A DNA stretch of 64,000 bases from Rachicladosporium sp. CCFEE 5018 (Eukaryota > Ascomycota > Dothideomycetes > Cladosporiales > Cladosporiaceae). Numbering within the stretch: the first letter of the stretch is position 1; every line of letters starts with the position of its first letter. Below are positions 45,624 through 58,078 of the stretch, one piece after another. A model generated the notes under the pieces. The model saw only the letters and a program-made list of their open reading frames with translations, was not told the DNA's origin and did no database searches. A program made the position numbers and the translations under genes. The stretch covers positions 186,001 through 250,000 of the forward strand of contig KZ111173.1 of the NCBI GenBank assembly GCA_002077045.2. Reading direction: 5' to 3'.

Positions 45624-46326
45624 CCTCCAATCGCGTCCAAACATCCAAGTGACGCCGACTGCTTGCTCTAGTACTCTACTCTCGCTGGACTGAGGTGCCC
45701 CGTTTGGCGGTCATTGCAGCCTCGAGGACAGTCCGCCTTCATGGTGACCAACTCCCTGACAGACTCTGCTACGGGAGCGTAGAAGCTGTCAGATTGTGTA
45801 ATATGGACGAGCAAAAGCGAGCGCAGCGCGAAACCTCGTTACAAAGGGCTGTCATCCGCATACGGCGCCGTGGGTGTTTGGCCTCTGCTTCTAGCAACAG
45901 ACGTATGCGACTCGGGCACTTCCCTTATGGCTTAGCTTCTTGAAGTCGTAGTGAATCAAGCGATCACTCCCATGGCTTAATTCACAGGAGCTTGACTTAT
46001 GTTCCAGGTTTAGCGAGAACTCGAGGTGCATAGGTGATCTGCACTCCTTACAATCCACTACATCACGATATTACAGGGATGTGAATAGTGGGAGACATTG
46101 CTGAAGGTCCACACCTAGTTCCGTGTGTGACGAAAGGGTTGTGCGCTTCATTACCATTGCACATGGCAGGTCTGCGACGGTATCCTGCTTGAGTCTAACG
46201 CAAGGGCCGCAGATCTCAGCTCAGCGGCCGTGCGAACATTCCAAACATCGTAGTCTTCGGTCACAAAGTGCGGACCGAGTCGCAAGTATCCTAGTCATCG
46301 CCTCCCTGTCGAGCACAGTCATCCCT
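45624..46326. other. Intergenic, convergent 3' ends (copy B)
   Basis: Equivalent of 7953-8654; no gene seen. Confidence 0.5.
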
Positions 46327-48000
46327 TCACTTCCCGCTCTTCCTCCTCTTCGTTACCTTCTCAGCAATCACCTTCAATCCATCTGACCCTGCCATGGGTG
46401 GGCGCCCGCGCTTCTTCTTGGCCGGCTCAGCGTTGGCCGCGTTTGGCTTGACCATGGTGACACTCCTCTTGCCCGTCGCCCCGGTCTTCCCCTCCACTTC
46501 CTCCGCTGCGACACCTGAGAATCTGGCCGACCGCCTCTGCGTCTTTACCTTCGGTCCGTCGGCCACAGCCAACTTCTCAAGCTTACCAGACACCGCGGAT
46601 TGCGGTGCTTGGACTTCTGGATGAACGTAGGCGTCAATACCAGACAGCATCTGCTCCATGTCTCCAGCCAGTGTCGCTGTCGCTCCTGTCTCAGCCGCGA
46701 ACACATTGTCAGCAACAACCTCCGAAGGCAACTGCGACGTGACCTTCTTGGGACGGCTCTTGGACCCGAGCGCCGACTTAGGTACTTGCTTCGTCGCTGG
46801 CTGTCTTTCGGACGTTGCCTTGCCGGTCAATGCTCTCAGCTCGTTGGCCATAGTAGATCTGCGAGAGATCACAGGCTTTGAGTCCTTTGCCTGGGCGTTC
46901 GACTTTGGTGGCGTGGACTTCTGAGCCTGGGCGGGTAGCTTCGTATCTGCGCTGGTGGTCTTGAGCTTGAGCTCGTGGTGACCTTCACCGCTGGTAACAA
47001 TGTCGGATTGGTTATCTCCCTCAGCGATCTCTGCCATCGATGACGGTGCTGCACTATCGGTCTGCTTGCTACGCTTACTTGGCTTCTGACTGGTGGAGAC
47101 AGCCAGCTTCCTCTTCTTTCCCTTCAATTCGCTCTCTCCATCGCCCTTCTTGACTTCCGCTACCTCTCGCACATCTTCGAAATCTTCCGTGGCCATCTCC
47201 TCATCGCGCTCGACTGACTCAGCACCTCGCTGCCTTGCGTACGTGAACGGCACGGGCGAAGACTCAGGCGAATCACCCTCTCTTTGCTCCTCATCCATCG
47301 CCGCACGGAGCGCCGCGGCTCCGGGTGTGCTCCGCGTGCGTCTGCCTGAGCTGTGCGGCAGGGCAGCGCGGGGAGTACGTGGCGGCTGCTCGATCTTGGT
47401 TCCCGAAGCCATCGTGCTTGGTGGCGTTTGCTCGCTGAGGTCAATCTTCGGTGCAGACTCGCGTGCAGTATTCGTGTGAAGCGAAGCGTTCAGTGTGAGA
47501 AGCGCTGAGACAGTCTCTTGCTCAGCGTCGCTGAGCTTGGCAGGAGCGATCTGACTTGGGGCAGGGTTTCCGCCACTTGCCGAGTCGATGGACATTGGAT
47601 CTCCAGACTCTGCCACATGAGGACCATGCTCTGCATTGGTCGTGCGCTGCTTATTCGTGTCGATGGCGCTGGGGCTGAGCGGTCGTGAGGTCGCCGTCGC
47701 ATGCGCGAATGGCACCACGTCAAGCTCGGCCTCTTGCAACACCACTGCTGCTGCTGCTGCCGCCGCCACCCGTGCCTTCGCACTCGCCTCATCATCGACA
47801 ACACCATCAGGACTGGGAGCACCTACCTTTGCGATAACTTTTGGTGAAGAGTACGCCGTCATCGCCCCTGCTTCCTCGTGCGCAAACCACGCGTCAATAT
47901 TCCGCAGGCCATAGGCGTGCGCTTCTGCTGAATCGTGCACGTCGACACTAAGTGCGACTTGTAGATCCGTATCCGTGATCGAGTGCATGTTGAATGCCAT
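46327..48000 (-). CDS. AT-hook nuclear protein of unknown function, copy B
   Basis: 557 residues, exactly the same length as copy A, from MAFNMHSITDTDLQ to a basic end containing KKKRGRPPMAGS (AT-hook) and EKVTKRRKSGK. An indel upstream of the ATG relative to A supports this start. Amino-acid replacements are frequent (for example around residues 130-170), yet no indel changes the length, suggesting loose but real constraint. Expected to be nuclear and DNA-associated; no catalytic domain. Confidence 0.76.
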   Translation of the reverse strand: MAFNMHSITDTDLQVALSVDVHDSAEAHAYGLRNIDAWFAHEEAGAMTAYSSPKVIAKVGAPSPDGVVDDEASAKARVAAAAAAAVVLQEAELDVVPFAHATATSRPLSPSAIDTNKQRTTNAEHGPHVAESGDPMSIDSASGGNPAPSQIAPAKLSDAEQETVSALLTLNASLHTNTARESAPKIDLSEQTPPSTMASGTKIEQPPRTPRAALPHSSGRRTRSTPGAAALRAAMDEEQREGDSPESSPVPFTYARQRGAESVERDEEMATEDFEDVREVAEVKKGDGESELKGKKRKLAVSTSQKPSKRSKQTDSAAPSSMAEIAEGDNQSDIVTSGEGHHELKLKTTSADTKLPAQAQKSTPPKSNAQAKDSKPVISRRSTMANELRALTGKATSERQPATKQVPKSALGSKSRPKKVTSQLPSEVVADNVFAAETGATATLAGDMEQMLSGIDAYVHPEVQAPQSAVSGKLEKLAVADGPKVKTQRRSARFSGVAAEEVEGKTGATGKRSVTMVKPNAANAEPAKKKRGRPPMAGSDGLKVIAEKVTKRRKSGK

Positions 48001-50083
48001 GATCGCCAGAGCTTGTGCTGTAAATGCCGTCAAGCGGTGCCTTGTGGTCAAGAAACCCTGAAGGTGAAATTGTGGCGTGGTGAGGGTGTGAGGTAATGTA
48101 AACAGTGACAACATCGATGTGAGATCACGTGCGGGGCGGCGAAGGTGTCGAACGTGGCTGCCTCAAGTGTGCTTCTCTCCTCGTGGTTGAGTCGCTAAAG
48201 TAAGACGCTTTGCGCTGCTGACACGCCTTTCAAGCAGACCATCATGGAGATGCAACAGTGCCATATACATGAAGGACTTGAGTTTTTGGGAATCAATCTA
48301 CCGTCGCTCTCTGCTGCAGCACTCATGCTTCCGAGCAATGCGCCTCGTTAGGAGCCCTGGAGGATTCAAGGAGGTGTGTATTCCGTGCGCTCATGTTCAG
48401 CCATCGGATTCTATCTCCGCAAGACCGCCTTATCGTAGTCCGCCCCAGCGCCAACGCCAATCGATCTATGTTGTATCGTCCCCTATGTATTCGCCTTTGA
48501 AGATTTATCCAGCCTACTAGACAGGCCTCTCCCGCTGTCATCAGAAAGGTATCGCATTACTGACAGCTCCCGAAGTATCCGCCGGGTACCCAAGCATCTT
48601 CTTTCCCGTTTCGGTTGCGCAGCACCCGCAGAGCAGCGAGGCTGGCCAGCATATGATCTAGGCTCCATCAGCTTCTAGTCTGTTGTCTCTTGACGGATCT
48701 TTCTCATACAGCGAGCAGGACGGCAATGAGAAAGCCGAGTGTAGGTCCGACAACCTTTAGATGGCACGGATTCTGATCTGAGCGATGTTATCCGTCAGTG
48801 TCGGCATCGTCGAAGGGCTGCAGGATGAAGCCCACCTGTGCCGCACTGAATGCACACGACTGGAAGAGGGAGGCAGTCCATTTGGCCTGACTGGGTGTTC
48901 GTTCGCAGACGAGGATCTCTAGCACCTTGAGAGGATAAGATAACTATTTGATGCCCGTGAAGCTGATGTGTAAAAATGCTATCAAGAGTATTCTATTGCA
49001 TCGATAGGAGATGAGGATGAAGTGGGATATACACTACCTGAGGCAGTCAATGCAGGATCAACCTTATGGATATCGAAACCAGTAAATGCGGTTGATGCGG
49101 TGCAAAAGACCTGAGATGAACCTGCAAGTGACGTTTGGCAGTGGAGCTGACCATCTAAAATGGGGACAACTCTGTTGCACATCAGACTAGTTTCAGAATA
49201 GGCCGACTGGTTGACATTCTACATGGCACGTAAGCTTATTGCTGGAACCTGGCAGCACGAGCATGATCCTGTCTGGAGCGTGCGTTGCCTTTCATCTTTC
49301 CCATATCTTGCTATCGGCGAAGTCTGGTCGGGCTTCGCTCCAGATTCAGCGTAAGACACAAGACGCCTTTGTCGACAAGGCACCGCTCGAAAGCCGTCAC
49401 ATGGACCATGAGCCACGAATAGTCGATGGTGGTCTCGAAATTGCTGCATTGCGAAGCGCCACGACGGGCAAAGTACGCGTGAGCCTGAAATGTGGACTGT
49501 ACCTCATGTACAACTTGGAGCAAAATGCTCCGTGCAAGTTAGGGTTGATTGCCGGCGCATGGCGTGGACGGTCCACCAGAGCTGGCGCACCATCTCCAGG
49601 AGGGTAGAGCACAATCACGCTACTGGCATGGGAATGTAAGTAGACTATCTCTTGAATACGCCAATCCACTTTTACGCACACTCGCAGCCGCAACATCAGA
49701 AAGGTTTGTGTCAGCCGATTGCGAAGCCGATGGCGAGTGGGTGGGCTGCAGCTTGACATGTAGCGTGATTAGTGAACAATCCTCGGCAATGGGAAACCTT
49801 CTTTACGTCGCCAGCCAACTCTAGCTGGATCACAAACACATTCATTCTTTAGATTACAAAGGTGAGCACCAGCAATGCCGAGAATCACAAGGTCATCGCG
49901 TGGCTTTTGTCGTGACGCATCGCACATACCGATTAACCGTCAGTACGGCCGCAGCATTTGTTATACATAACGGCGCAGCACTTCTTGGACATAAATGTAG
50001 AGGCTTGGATCGCTCCTGAGACAATAACTGCATAAGTGTAGTTCGACGTCTAGCACTTTCATTACAAGTGGATATCAACAGCC
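48001..50083. other. Gene-poor stretch between AT-hook gene and exporter, copy B
   Basis: 2.1 kb equivalent of 10329-12404, without a supported gene. Differs from A by a TAA in the protein-like minus frame near 48790, a 7-bp insertion near 49520 and the inverted 34-bp segment at 49960-49993. Confidence 0.45.
49960..49993. other. 34-bp micro-inversion relative to copy A
   Basis: Reverse complement of 12282-12315 with one mismatch; flanks are collinear. Located about 90 bp upstream of the exporter ATG at 50084. Confidence 0.9.
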
Positions 50084-51851
50084 ATGGAGAAATCAATCTT
50101 AACCCCAGGTGACGATGCTGCGCTCCCGCAAGTCACCAAACTCAGCTCTATAGAAAGCAACGCAACCAAAGAGCTTGCAAATACCGACTTCGATGACGCG
50201 GGCAGCGATCCTGATGAGTCGCCCTCCGCAGAGAGAAATCTTCACGATCTTGAAAAGGGCGAGCACAAAGGCGAAGAGCCAAATGCTCAGCTCTCTGCCA
50301 GCGACTGGAGCAGTCCAGATGACCGGGAGAATCCGCAGAACTGGTCTACAGGGAAGAAGGGTGGGCAATGATGTCCTACTAGCCCCCAAGAAACTTACTG
50401 ACTTTCACATCTTAGCATACCACACGTTCTCAACGGCATTCCTAGGGTTCGCAGTCACATGCGGTTCATCGCTGATCACCCCAGCGACACCAGAGATTGC
50501 ACGCGAGTTTGGTGTCTCCCGAACTGCTGCTATACTCACCCTCTCCCTCTACACGCTCGGACTGGCACTTGGTCCGATTCTCGCAGCACCCATATCAGAG
50601 ACTGCAGGAAGATTGGTCGTTTACAAGATCACAGCCCCTTCCTTCATGTTGTTGATCCTGGGCGCAGGGTTCAGTAAATCGTTCGGTAGCTTACTAGTCT
50701 GCCGTCTCCTCGCAGGCACACTCGGTGGACCCGTCCTAGCAGTGGGTGCTGGCACAAACGCCGACATGTACTCCGCTCGCGATCGAGCTGTGGCTTCGGC
50801 ATTCTTCATAATGATGCCGTTCCTTGGACCGTCACTCGGACCAGTCATAGGTGGCTTCGCCGCACAGTACAAGGGCTGGCGCTGGACGCAGTGGTGCACG
50901 ATCTTCATCGGCGTGGCTGCAACAATACCCGTCTTCTTCATGTCCGAGACCTACCGGAAGGTCTTGCTGAGGCGCCGTGCGAAGCGGCTTGACCTGCCAC
51001 CGCCACCAATGCCGCCGATGACGAAGCTTGGCATGATCAAAGTCTTGCTGACCATCACACTACTTCGACCTCTTCACATGCTGGTGACTGAGCCCATCGT
51101 GGCGTTCTTCAGCATATACAATGCTTTCACCTTCTCCGTCCTGTTCGCCTTCTTCGCCGCCTACCCCTTCACCTTTGAAAGTGTCTATGGTTTCAACACA
51201 TGGCAGTACGGATTGACCTTCCTTGGGATTGGACTCGGAGTGATTTGTGCTGTTGTGACAGCGATCCTCGTCGATAAAACGTACTACGCCAAGCATCACC
51301 GCATAGCTCTCGGTGAAGGTCGGGTTAATGTTGCGCCAGAGTATCGGTTGCTGGCTGGTCAACTGGGGAGCTTGGGAATACCAGTAGGGTGAGTTGCGTG
51401 GTCACCAAACTCCCACCCCTGATGGCTGTTAACATCCTTACAGTTTGTTCTGGTTCGCTTGGTCCGCTCGCGCAGATGTGCATTGGATCTCACCGGTACT
51501 CGCGGGCATTCCCTTGTGAGTTCACCTCTTTCCCAATCTGCTTGTAGTCTGCTGATTGTGTCTAGTGCGTGGGGCAACCTCTGCATCTTCATCTCTGCAG
51601 CAACATACCTCATCGACATCTACGGACCACTCAACGGCGCATCTGCGCTTGCAGCGAACGGAGTGGCTCGGTACAGCATGGGCGCTGTGTTCCCACTGTT
51701 CACCTTCCAGATGTACTCACGCTTGGGCGTGGCTTGGGCGACGAGCTTGTTGGCCTTCATTAGTGTTGCAATGCTGCCGATTCCGTGGATCTTCTTCAAG
51801 TACGGGCCCAAGATAAGAGCGAAGAGCAAGTACGATGTGGTGAAGTTTTAG
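50084..51851 (+). CDS. DHA1-type MFS exporter, copy B
   Basis: Exons 50084-50360, 50416-51388, 51444-51515 and 51566-51851, at the same positions and lengths as copy A; 535 residues. Same hydrophilic N-terminus, 12-helix pattern, ISETAGRLVVYK loop and GPSLGPVIGGF motif. Only a few conservative replacements from A (for example Ser/Gly in the IAL.EGRVN loop), most changes being silent, so both copies look functional. Probably plasma membrane; substrate unknown. Confidence 0.9.
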
Positions 51852-52331
51852 GGATATGGCGGCCGAGCAGGAGAAGGCACGGTGGAAGTCGGCCGTACCT
51901 ACCCCGTAGCTCACATGGCGTTCAGCCTTAGGTAACTTTACGTTAGAGCATACATGAAAATACCCGGGTTTGTGAATCGATCCTTCCATGATCTTAGCAA
52001 TGTCCATATGTCAACTACTAAGATCCCGAGACTTGTTCTGCGGGAGCCGGGTTGACAGTTACTTACAGAAAGAGTACTGTTCTCCCACGAGCTCACGGAA
52101 CGCCACGTAATTCACATGCGCTACGCAATCAGTCTACTTAAGGGACTGTCTAGCACACTACAAAAGTGCAAGTCTGAACGCTGTGCTGACTGGCAAGAGA
52201 GCTAGGCAGACTTCCGTCGGCGGACCGATTTTATATCTCATTGTCGGTCTTACAGCAGGACCAGCCTCTCACCAGACTCTATAGCGTCATAGGAGACTTT
52301 CAAGCATCTCAGAGAGTGGAGGCGATACACC
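51852..52331. other. Intergenic, exporter to FSH1 (copy B)
   Basis: 480 bp; presumed 3' UTR and promoter, no gene seen. Confidence 0.5.
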
Positions 52332-53062
52332 ATGAAGATCTTGGTGCTTCACGGTACAGCCCACACTACGGACCAGCTTCGCAGAGTGCAACTTACGTTC
52401 TTACAGGATACACCCAGACCGGCGAGAGTCTCCGCCGCAACATCGGAGGTTTACTCTGCAGACTCGAGGAAGCTGTTCCGGACGCTACATTCAGCTTTCC
52501 CACAGCGCACATACGGCTTCAACCGCGTCAAGACGATGCCACTTCCTCAGCTTTGAATCTGCGAGGCTGGTTCGAGGCATCTCAGGCTTCGAATCCCCCA
52601 GATGGTCTCGTGACCAGTCTGGGGGATCTAGCACTTGTTCTCGAGTCCGAAGGGCCATTCGCTGGTATTATTGCACTCTCGCTAGGGACTATACTAGCGG
52701 CCATGCTAGCCTCTCTTCTACATGGCGGGACGATAATCGAGACGCACGAAGAGACTATTAGGAATGTAGTGGAGGCTATGCCCTACCCAGAGTGCTTCGC
52801 AGCGCTGCGACATGCCCCACTCAGGTTCCTGATTCTGTGTGCGGCGCGGGCGGCGACTGAGAGCTACTACGAGTGGTTGTTCCAAGAAGATCTCGGCGTG
52901 AGAATGTGTTATGTTGTAGGTGACTCGGACTCTGTAGTCAGTTATGAGGATCGGGACGCAGTCCCTAAGAGATTGATTGGCCGCGGAGAGCCAATAATGA
53001 TTGTGCACCCTGGTGGACACCATTTACCGACAGACCGACCCAGCCAGGTTGCGATTGTCTAA
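52332..53062 (+). CDS. FSH1-family serine hydrolase, copy B (intact)
   Basis: Exon 1 is only 22 nt (52332-52353), followed by a 53-nt intron (52354-52406, donor GTACAG, acceptor TTACAG) and exon 2 52407-53062. Splicing yields MKILVLHGYTQTGESLRRNI, the canonical family N-terminus with the LHG oxyanion motif; without splicing the HG and YTQ parts are in different frames. The product has 225 residues of alpha/beta hydrolase type: AVPDATFSFPTAHIRL, nucleophile Ser99 in ALSLG (usual GFSQG/GFSLG, so the first Gly is Ala), Asp180/182 in VVGDSD and His212/213 in HPGGHHLP. It probably cleaves small esters or thioesters in the cytosol; members occur both as housekeeping enzymes and in secondary-metabolite loci. 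Copy A is a pseudogene. Confidence 0.85.
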
Positions 53063-56000
53063 TTCATCATGGCTGCAAGATGGGAACATAGTGCGACATA
53101 AGCTGCCTGATCGGAAGCAAGCCAGTTCGACGGGCCATGTTGGACCTCTGCTATTGTCAGAGACTGAGAGGGTCGATGACGATGATCACTTACTTCGCCA
53201 CGTAGTCTCTCAGTCTTTCAGCTGCGCCATGAGAGCGCAACAGGACTCGCGACGCTCTCGAATGTAGCGTGAGGATCTCCAACCTTTCGGTCAAGGGAGT
53301 AAGGCTTGTGATTGAACGTGCAAAGAGGACAGCAGGATCAGAGACCGTAGCTTCATTGCAGTGCCACTCACGTGAACGCCGAGGGACCCTTGGATGTCAG
53401 TCTCGATCACTCCCGAACTGATGACATTTCGATCCCGACTTCCCGGTAGAATGCTATCTGTAAGTCACCAGATCACGCAGCTACCCCCCCCGAACACTTT
53501 CAACCAGTATGGGAGTTCCTCCCGAGGTTCCGCTCGCACGGAGTGCAGCAAGTCACCTGCATTTACTCGTTCTGAATAGCTCCATTGACAGACGCCTCCA
53601 TACAACGACGGGCGTGTGACATTCCTGCCATTGAGCTGCGTGTACGCCTCACTGCTAGAAGCTGTTGGTGTCACGAGAGAGATGAAATGACCCCCTCATC
53701 ACCCACACCTCATGCGTCCGGCAGGATCTGGATAGAGAAGACAGGTCTGAGGTCGTGCAGAATATAGTGCCACAAGAGGAGGAACGATCCGACTGGCGGC
53801 GCGGTGCCGATGCAGCGGACCGGGAATCCAGCGCAGTGGTTTGGCACGACGGCCGGAGATGCGCGGGCAGTGCAGCAGCAGTGCATGACTAGTTTAGTTG
53901 CCTGGTCGCTGGGACGCATACTGTTGGGTGACGAAGTCCAGGCTCGAGTGGCTCCAATCTCGCGGTGGTGGAGAAGTCGTCAAAGTGAAAGGGACCTATG
54001 TCCCGACCTGGGAGTCTCTGTTCGCGCAAGTCTGCGCTGTGTGGCAGACTTGATTGACAGGCGCAGATCAGCTAGGCACAAGGTACTTTGAGGCCATGCA
54101 GGGTAGGGTCGTCGGTCGGCGCATTGTCGGGACGCTCATGCATGAAGGTGATGGGCGCCTTTCCCGGGAACGAATGGGCATCGCATTTCACGGTGAGCTG
54201 TCAAAACCACGCAGTTCGACGTATCCCGGCCATGGTGACGCGGCAGATCGGAGCGGACGAGCATCGCTGGTAGGTGCTCCCAGGCTGTCGGGTCCATCGC
54301 GTGCTGCATGGCTTAAGTCACCCACCGGATGTGAGGCATTTCAAGCGACCAAAGATCCTCCGCGCGATTCCTAGTGGGGCGATTGCGCGTAGAGCGGTGT
54401 GAATTGCGTGAAGTGGGTAGTGGCGCCACATTAGGCTGCGTAACGCTCACAGGAGCCAAGGACCAAGCGCACCTGGAAGTGCCGTTGCCGTTGACAGCCA
54501 AACCACGCGCCAACAAGCGTCACTGACAGGTCGGTAATTTGGGTGACGTTGGTCGTCGGCTCTACCGGAAACGTCAAGCATGAGACTGTGGCGCCAAGCG
54601 CCCTGAGACCCATGCACGCCGCCTGTCGTCACCCATAAGGGTAAGCGCGTGTTTCGACAGAGGAATCATCGATCTACATGTGGCGCTTGCGTTTCGTGCA
54701 TCGCGGCCCCGCACGGACGGCACTTCTGATCTGCAAGTGGATCGATCATCGATGTGACCTGGCGTCTCTGGTATCATCACACAGGACGATGTGACGGCAA
54801 CGGGTGCAAGACCTGAGGTCTAAACTAACACTACAGTGACTGATAGCGCTGACAGCATGGGAACCTGGTCAATGGAGTGCACCCATGAAGTCACAAACCC
54901 TCGATACAGGAGCGTTGAGCGATGCAAAGATTCGGGCCTCCTACACTTGCAACAGTGGTCGCGGTACACCATGGCTCGTGATCACTTGCACGAGCGCCAT
55001 GCAGTTTGTCTACACTCCTTGAGGAATCGCATCCACTTTGACCCACGTCTAGATGACGAGGCCCTTTGCCATCGGCAATACCAAGCTTCGGATCTTTGCG
55101 CAGCGCCGGTAGCCGGGTTCACCTGCGTGCGGGACGCAGGCCGGCACGATGTCAGGGCAAGGTTCCTGAACCTAATCCGGAGACTAACGAAATCAACTGG
55201 AACGTTGCCTGTGGCGTCAACAGCACTCGATATGCTATGTCATTGATAGCTGTTCTATCATCGCGCGAGGCAGCCGCAACAGCAAGAAGCGGCTGTTCAG
55301 AGCGGTTACTCCTGGGATTACGCGCGACCAGATGTCGCAGACATACAGGTAGATCATCATCAGCCTCGTCAAGGGAAGACTCGAGGGTTTCGAGTCGTGC
55401 GGGTTACCCTTGTGATAATGTCACAGCGGCTGGTGCCTCGATGCATCTCTCGTGGTACGCGGGACAATGCTGGGGTTGCGTTCCCTTTACCGCGCCCACA
55501 GTGCTCGTGACGATCGGTGTTCAGTCCGGCATTCGCAGAGATGAGCTTGCTCGAGCAGCGTTGAGGTGATGCAACAAGAAATCTCGGTTCGGGAAATGAT
55601 CACTGAATGCTATTGTACTGACGGGATTCCACGTACACGAGGCTAGCACGTTCAGCGGGGACTCGGGAGCTCATACCCATCGACATCTCGATCGCCCGAA
55701 TGTGAACCAGTTCAAACTGCAAGACCCGGAAATGGCATAGTGCCTCCTGGGAATGCGGAAGTTTTCGGTAAGAGCATGAGGGATGCATGTAGAAACATGG
55801 TGAGCCGTTAGCTAGGACGTAAGACACCCCGGCGGCATGCAACGCTGCGCGCCACATGCACAGCCTGGCAAGCAATCTCCAGCATAGTCCCATGTAAAGC
55901 GCGGCCCGCTGGATCTAGCACAAATCGCATCGCGCCGGAGCGCTCATCTGTATCCCCCCAATCTTTCCGCGGCACTGTTGGTCCCCTGCTTACGCTGACC

Positions 56001-56581
56001 CCATGTCGATCGTCGTACACAGAGTTTGTGCTCCTTTCTATTACGTTCACTGTGCTGTACGAAGCTGCCGCGGTACTACAGATTCGAGCACAGGAGTTTG
56101 CACGCTCTTCCTGCGACGACAGCTCACCTGCATGAGCTCGGCATTGCCTACGAATCATGCCGCAGTCGTCCTACTCGCCATTCTCGTTTCAACGGTCGCG
56201 TCCAGGCTGAACAAACTCCACCCCAAAAACGCCATTTTCTCATAGCGCACGATCAGTCAGCGGCGTTCCTCTGCACCGCGACGACTTCGGAAGGTTAACA
56301 GCTGTGGCTACGTCTTTTCGATCCCGACATGCGCTTTCGAGGACCCTCAACGATACTTCGATCTCTGTCCTTGCTCTCTCCACCTTGACTGTCAGCGTCT
56401 GGACATCTGATCCTGTCCTACATCGACCGCTATTCTCGGGTCGGGGTCAACTCCTTCTGGCTTTATGACAGCCCGTCTACCTGCCCTTAACCTGACCGCT
56501 GTTTCGATCTTTGAAGCTGTCCGATCGATATTTCGTGTCCCTGGCTCCCTGGACTACCAAAGATCACTCACCTCTATCACC
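53063..56581. other. 3.5-kb gene-poor stretch upstream of the homeobox gene (copy B)
   Basis: Equivalent of 15384-18911. No supported gene; interrupted frames, with the identical sub-block at about 55065-55230 and a pyrimidine-rich leader before 56582. Confidence 0.45.
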
Positions 56582-58078
56582 ATGGCAGATCTTGGGAAGT
56601 GCAACGGCTACCAGAACCTACATAGCCTCTACTCTCATAGGCGCAATGACAGTCGCACGTCCACCCCGTGCATGCCGACGCCAGAAACTTCGCAAAGCAG
56701 CGACACCTCCATGGACGATCACTTCGCCAGACCACTGGCGAGTAGAGGAGCATCTATTCGTGCTTTGCTCTCCGATGAAGCCTGCGAGCCTACTGTCGCT
56801 TGCAGCCGCAGCGACGACCACCTCTCTGCGCGCATGATCACTCCACCCAAGGGGAGCGCACGCTATGCCCCCTATTCACCGCCGTATCGATCTGGCAGTG
56901 AGCTGCGACCGTCACTGCCGCCTCTCAAGACAGTCAGTCACTATGCATCGGAATCTCCCCCGACGACGAGTTTGTCTGACCTTGTATAGATCTTGGCAGT
57001 GCCATTGTCCTCGCCTCCGACGACGCCACGGCTGTACGACGCGGCCTTTCCACTCGCCGCTCGCGAGTCGTCGTATATCGCAACTACGTACAAACCACCT
57101 GCTTTCTACCCGAACAAGAAGCCCAGGACGACGCTGAGTCCCCGTCATCCACCAAGCTTCGCTCCTGAGGGCATGAGTATCTCCTCAGACAGGTCAGCGA
57201 CCGCACGAGTGGACTATCTTGCTCGCTACTCGCGTCCTAGCATGACAACGGACACCGAGTACTTCAAATCCCCTGATGTGTGGCCCGAGGGCGTTCAACC
57301 TTCTGCACGGGCGCGTCTCGACGAGTGGACCACTCGCTACGAGGCTCGCCAGGGGGAAGTTTTGTATCACGATCGACGTGGATCACCTCGGTCGCGACGG
57401 CAATCGACTATAAGTGACCTGAGACGCACTTCGGTCGACGTGCGATCGCCTGGCCAGGTCTACGGTCGCGAGCGAGTAGACGATCGCTCATTTTACAACG
57501 GACACGAAGCTGGATATCTCCCACAAAACCGTCTTCGTGCGACACCGTACTTTCCAGGCCAGGATCGAGAACGCTACACCGCAGAATGCACTCACAATCT
57601 GCCCACAAGATCAGTGCTGCCTGGTAGGGAACACGATTCGCATATGGGGTTGACAGGCAGAGCTGCAGATATTGTTGCTCCTGATCAACGAGCTGCCTTC
57701 TTCATGCCCAGTCACTATGAATACCAGCAGGGCAAGACAAGGAAACGGAGCAACCTGCCGAAGCAGTCAACAGAGATCATGAAGCATTGGTTCGATCAGG
57801 TTCGTTCCGCGGCAGGGAAGAGTACGTTATGCGCGGTCGCTGATCAAATTGCAGAACATAGCGAACCCCTATCCAAGCGAAGAGCAGAAGCAAGTCTTTG
57901 CCAACGTGTGTATATCGTGCCCATCTTCTACTAGAGTCTCATTGACAATGAATTGCAGGCGACTGGCATAAGCATGACGCAAGTGAGCAACTGATTCATC
58001 AACCATCGACGACGGTGTCCCGAGCTGCGCGACAAGCGAGACCGAAGTCGCGTAGGAGGAGGAGACCTAAGCGACTGA
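56582..58078 (+). pseudogene. TALE-class homeobox transcription factor, copy B: nonsense codon inside helix 3
   Basis: Exons 56582-56932, 56990-57799, 57855-57905 and 57959 onward; original stop at 58076-58078. The codon that is TAG in copy A reads TAT (Tyr) here, so the frame is open through exon 2, and the loop has the canonical NPYPSEE. However, the invariant Trp of the recognition helix (WFINHRRR, residue 416 of the model) is TGA at 57992-57994. The product would be 415 residues and lack the helix 3 residues that contact DNA bases. The ancestral gene encoded a nuclear sequence-specific regulator. Without the complete recognition helix this copy is not expected to bind DNA normally, though it might still bind partners. 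A base-call error at either copy's stop is possible. Confidence 0.82.
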
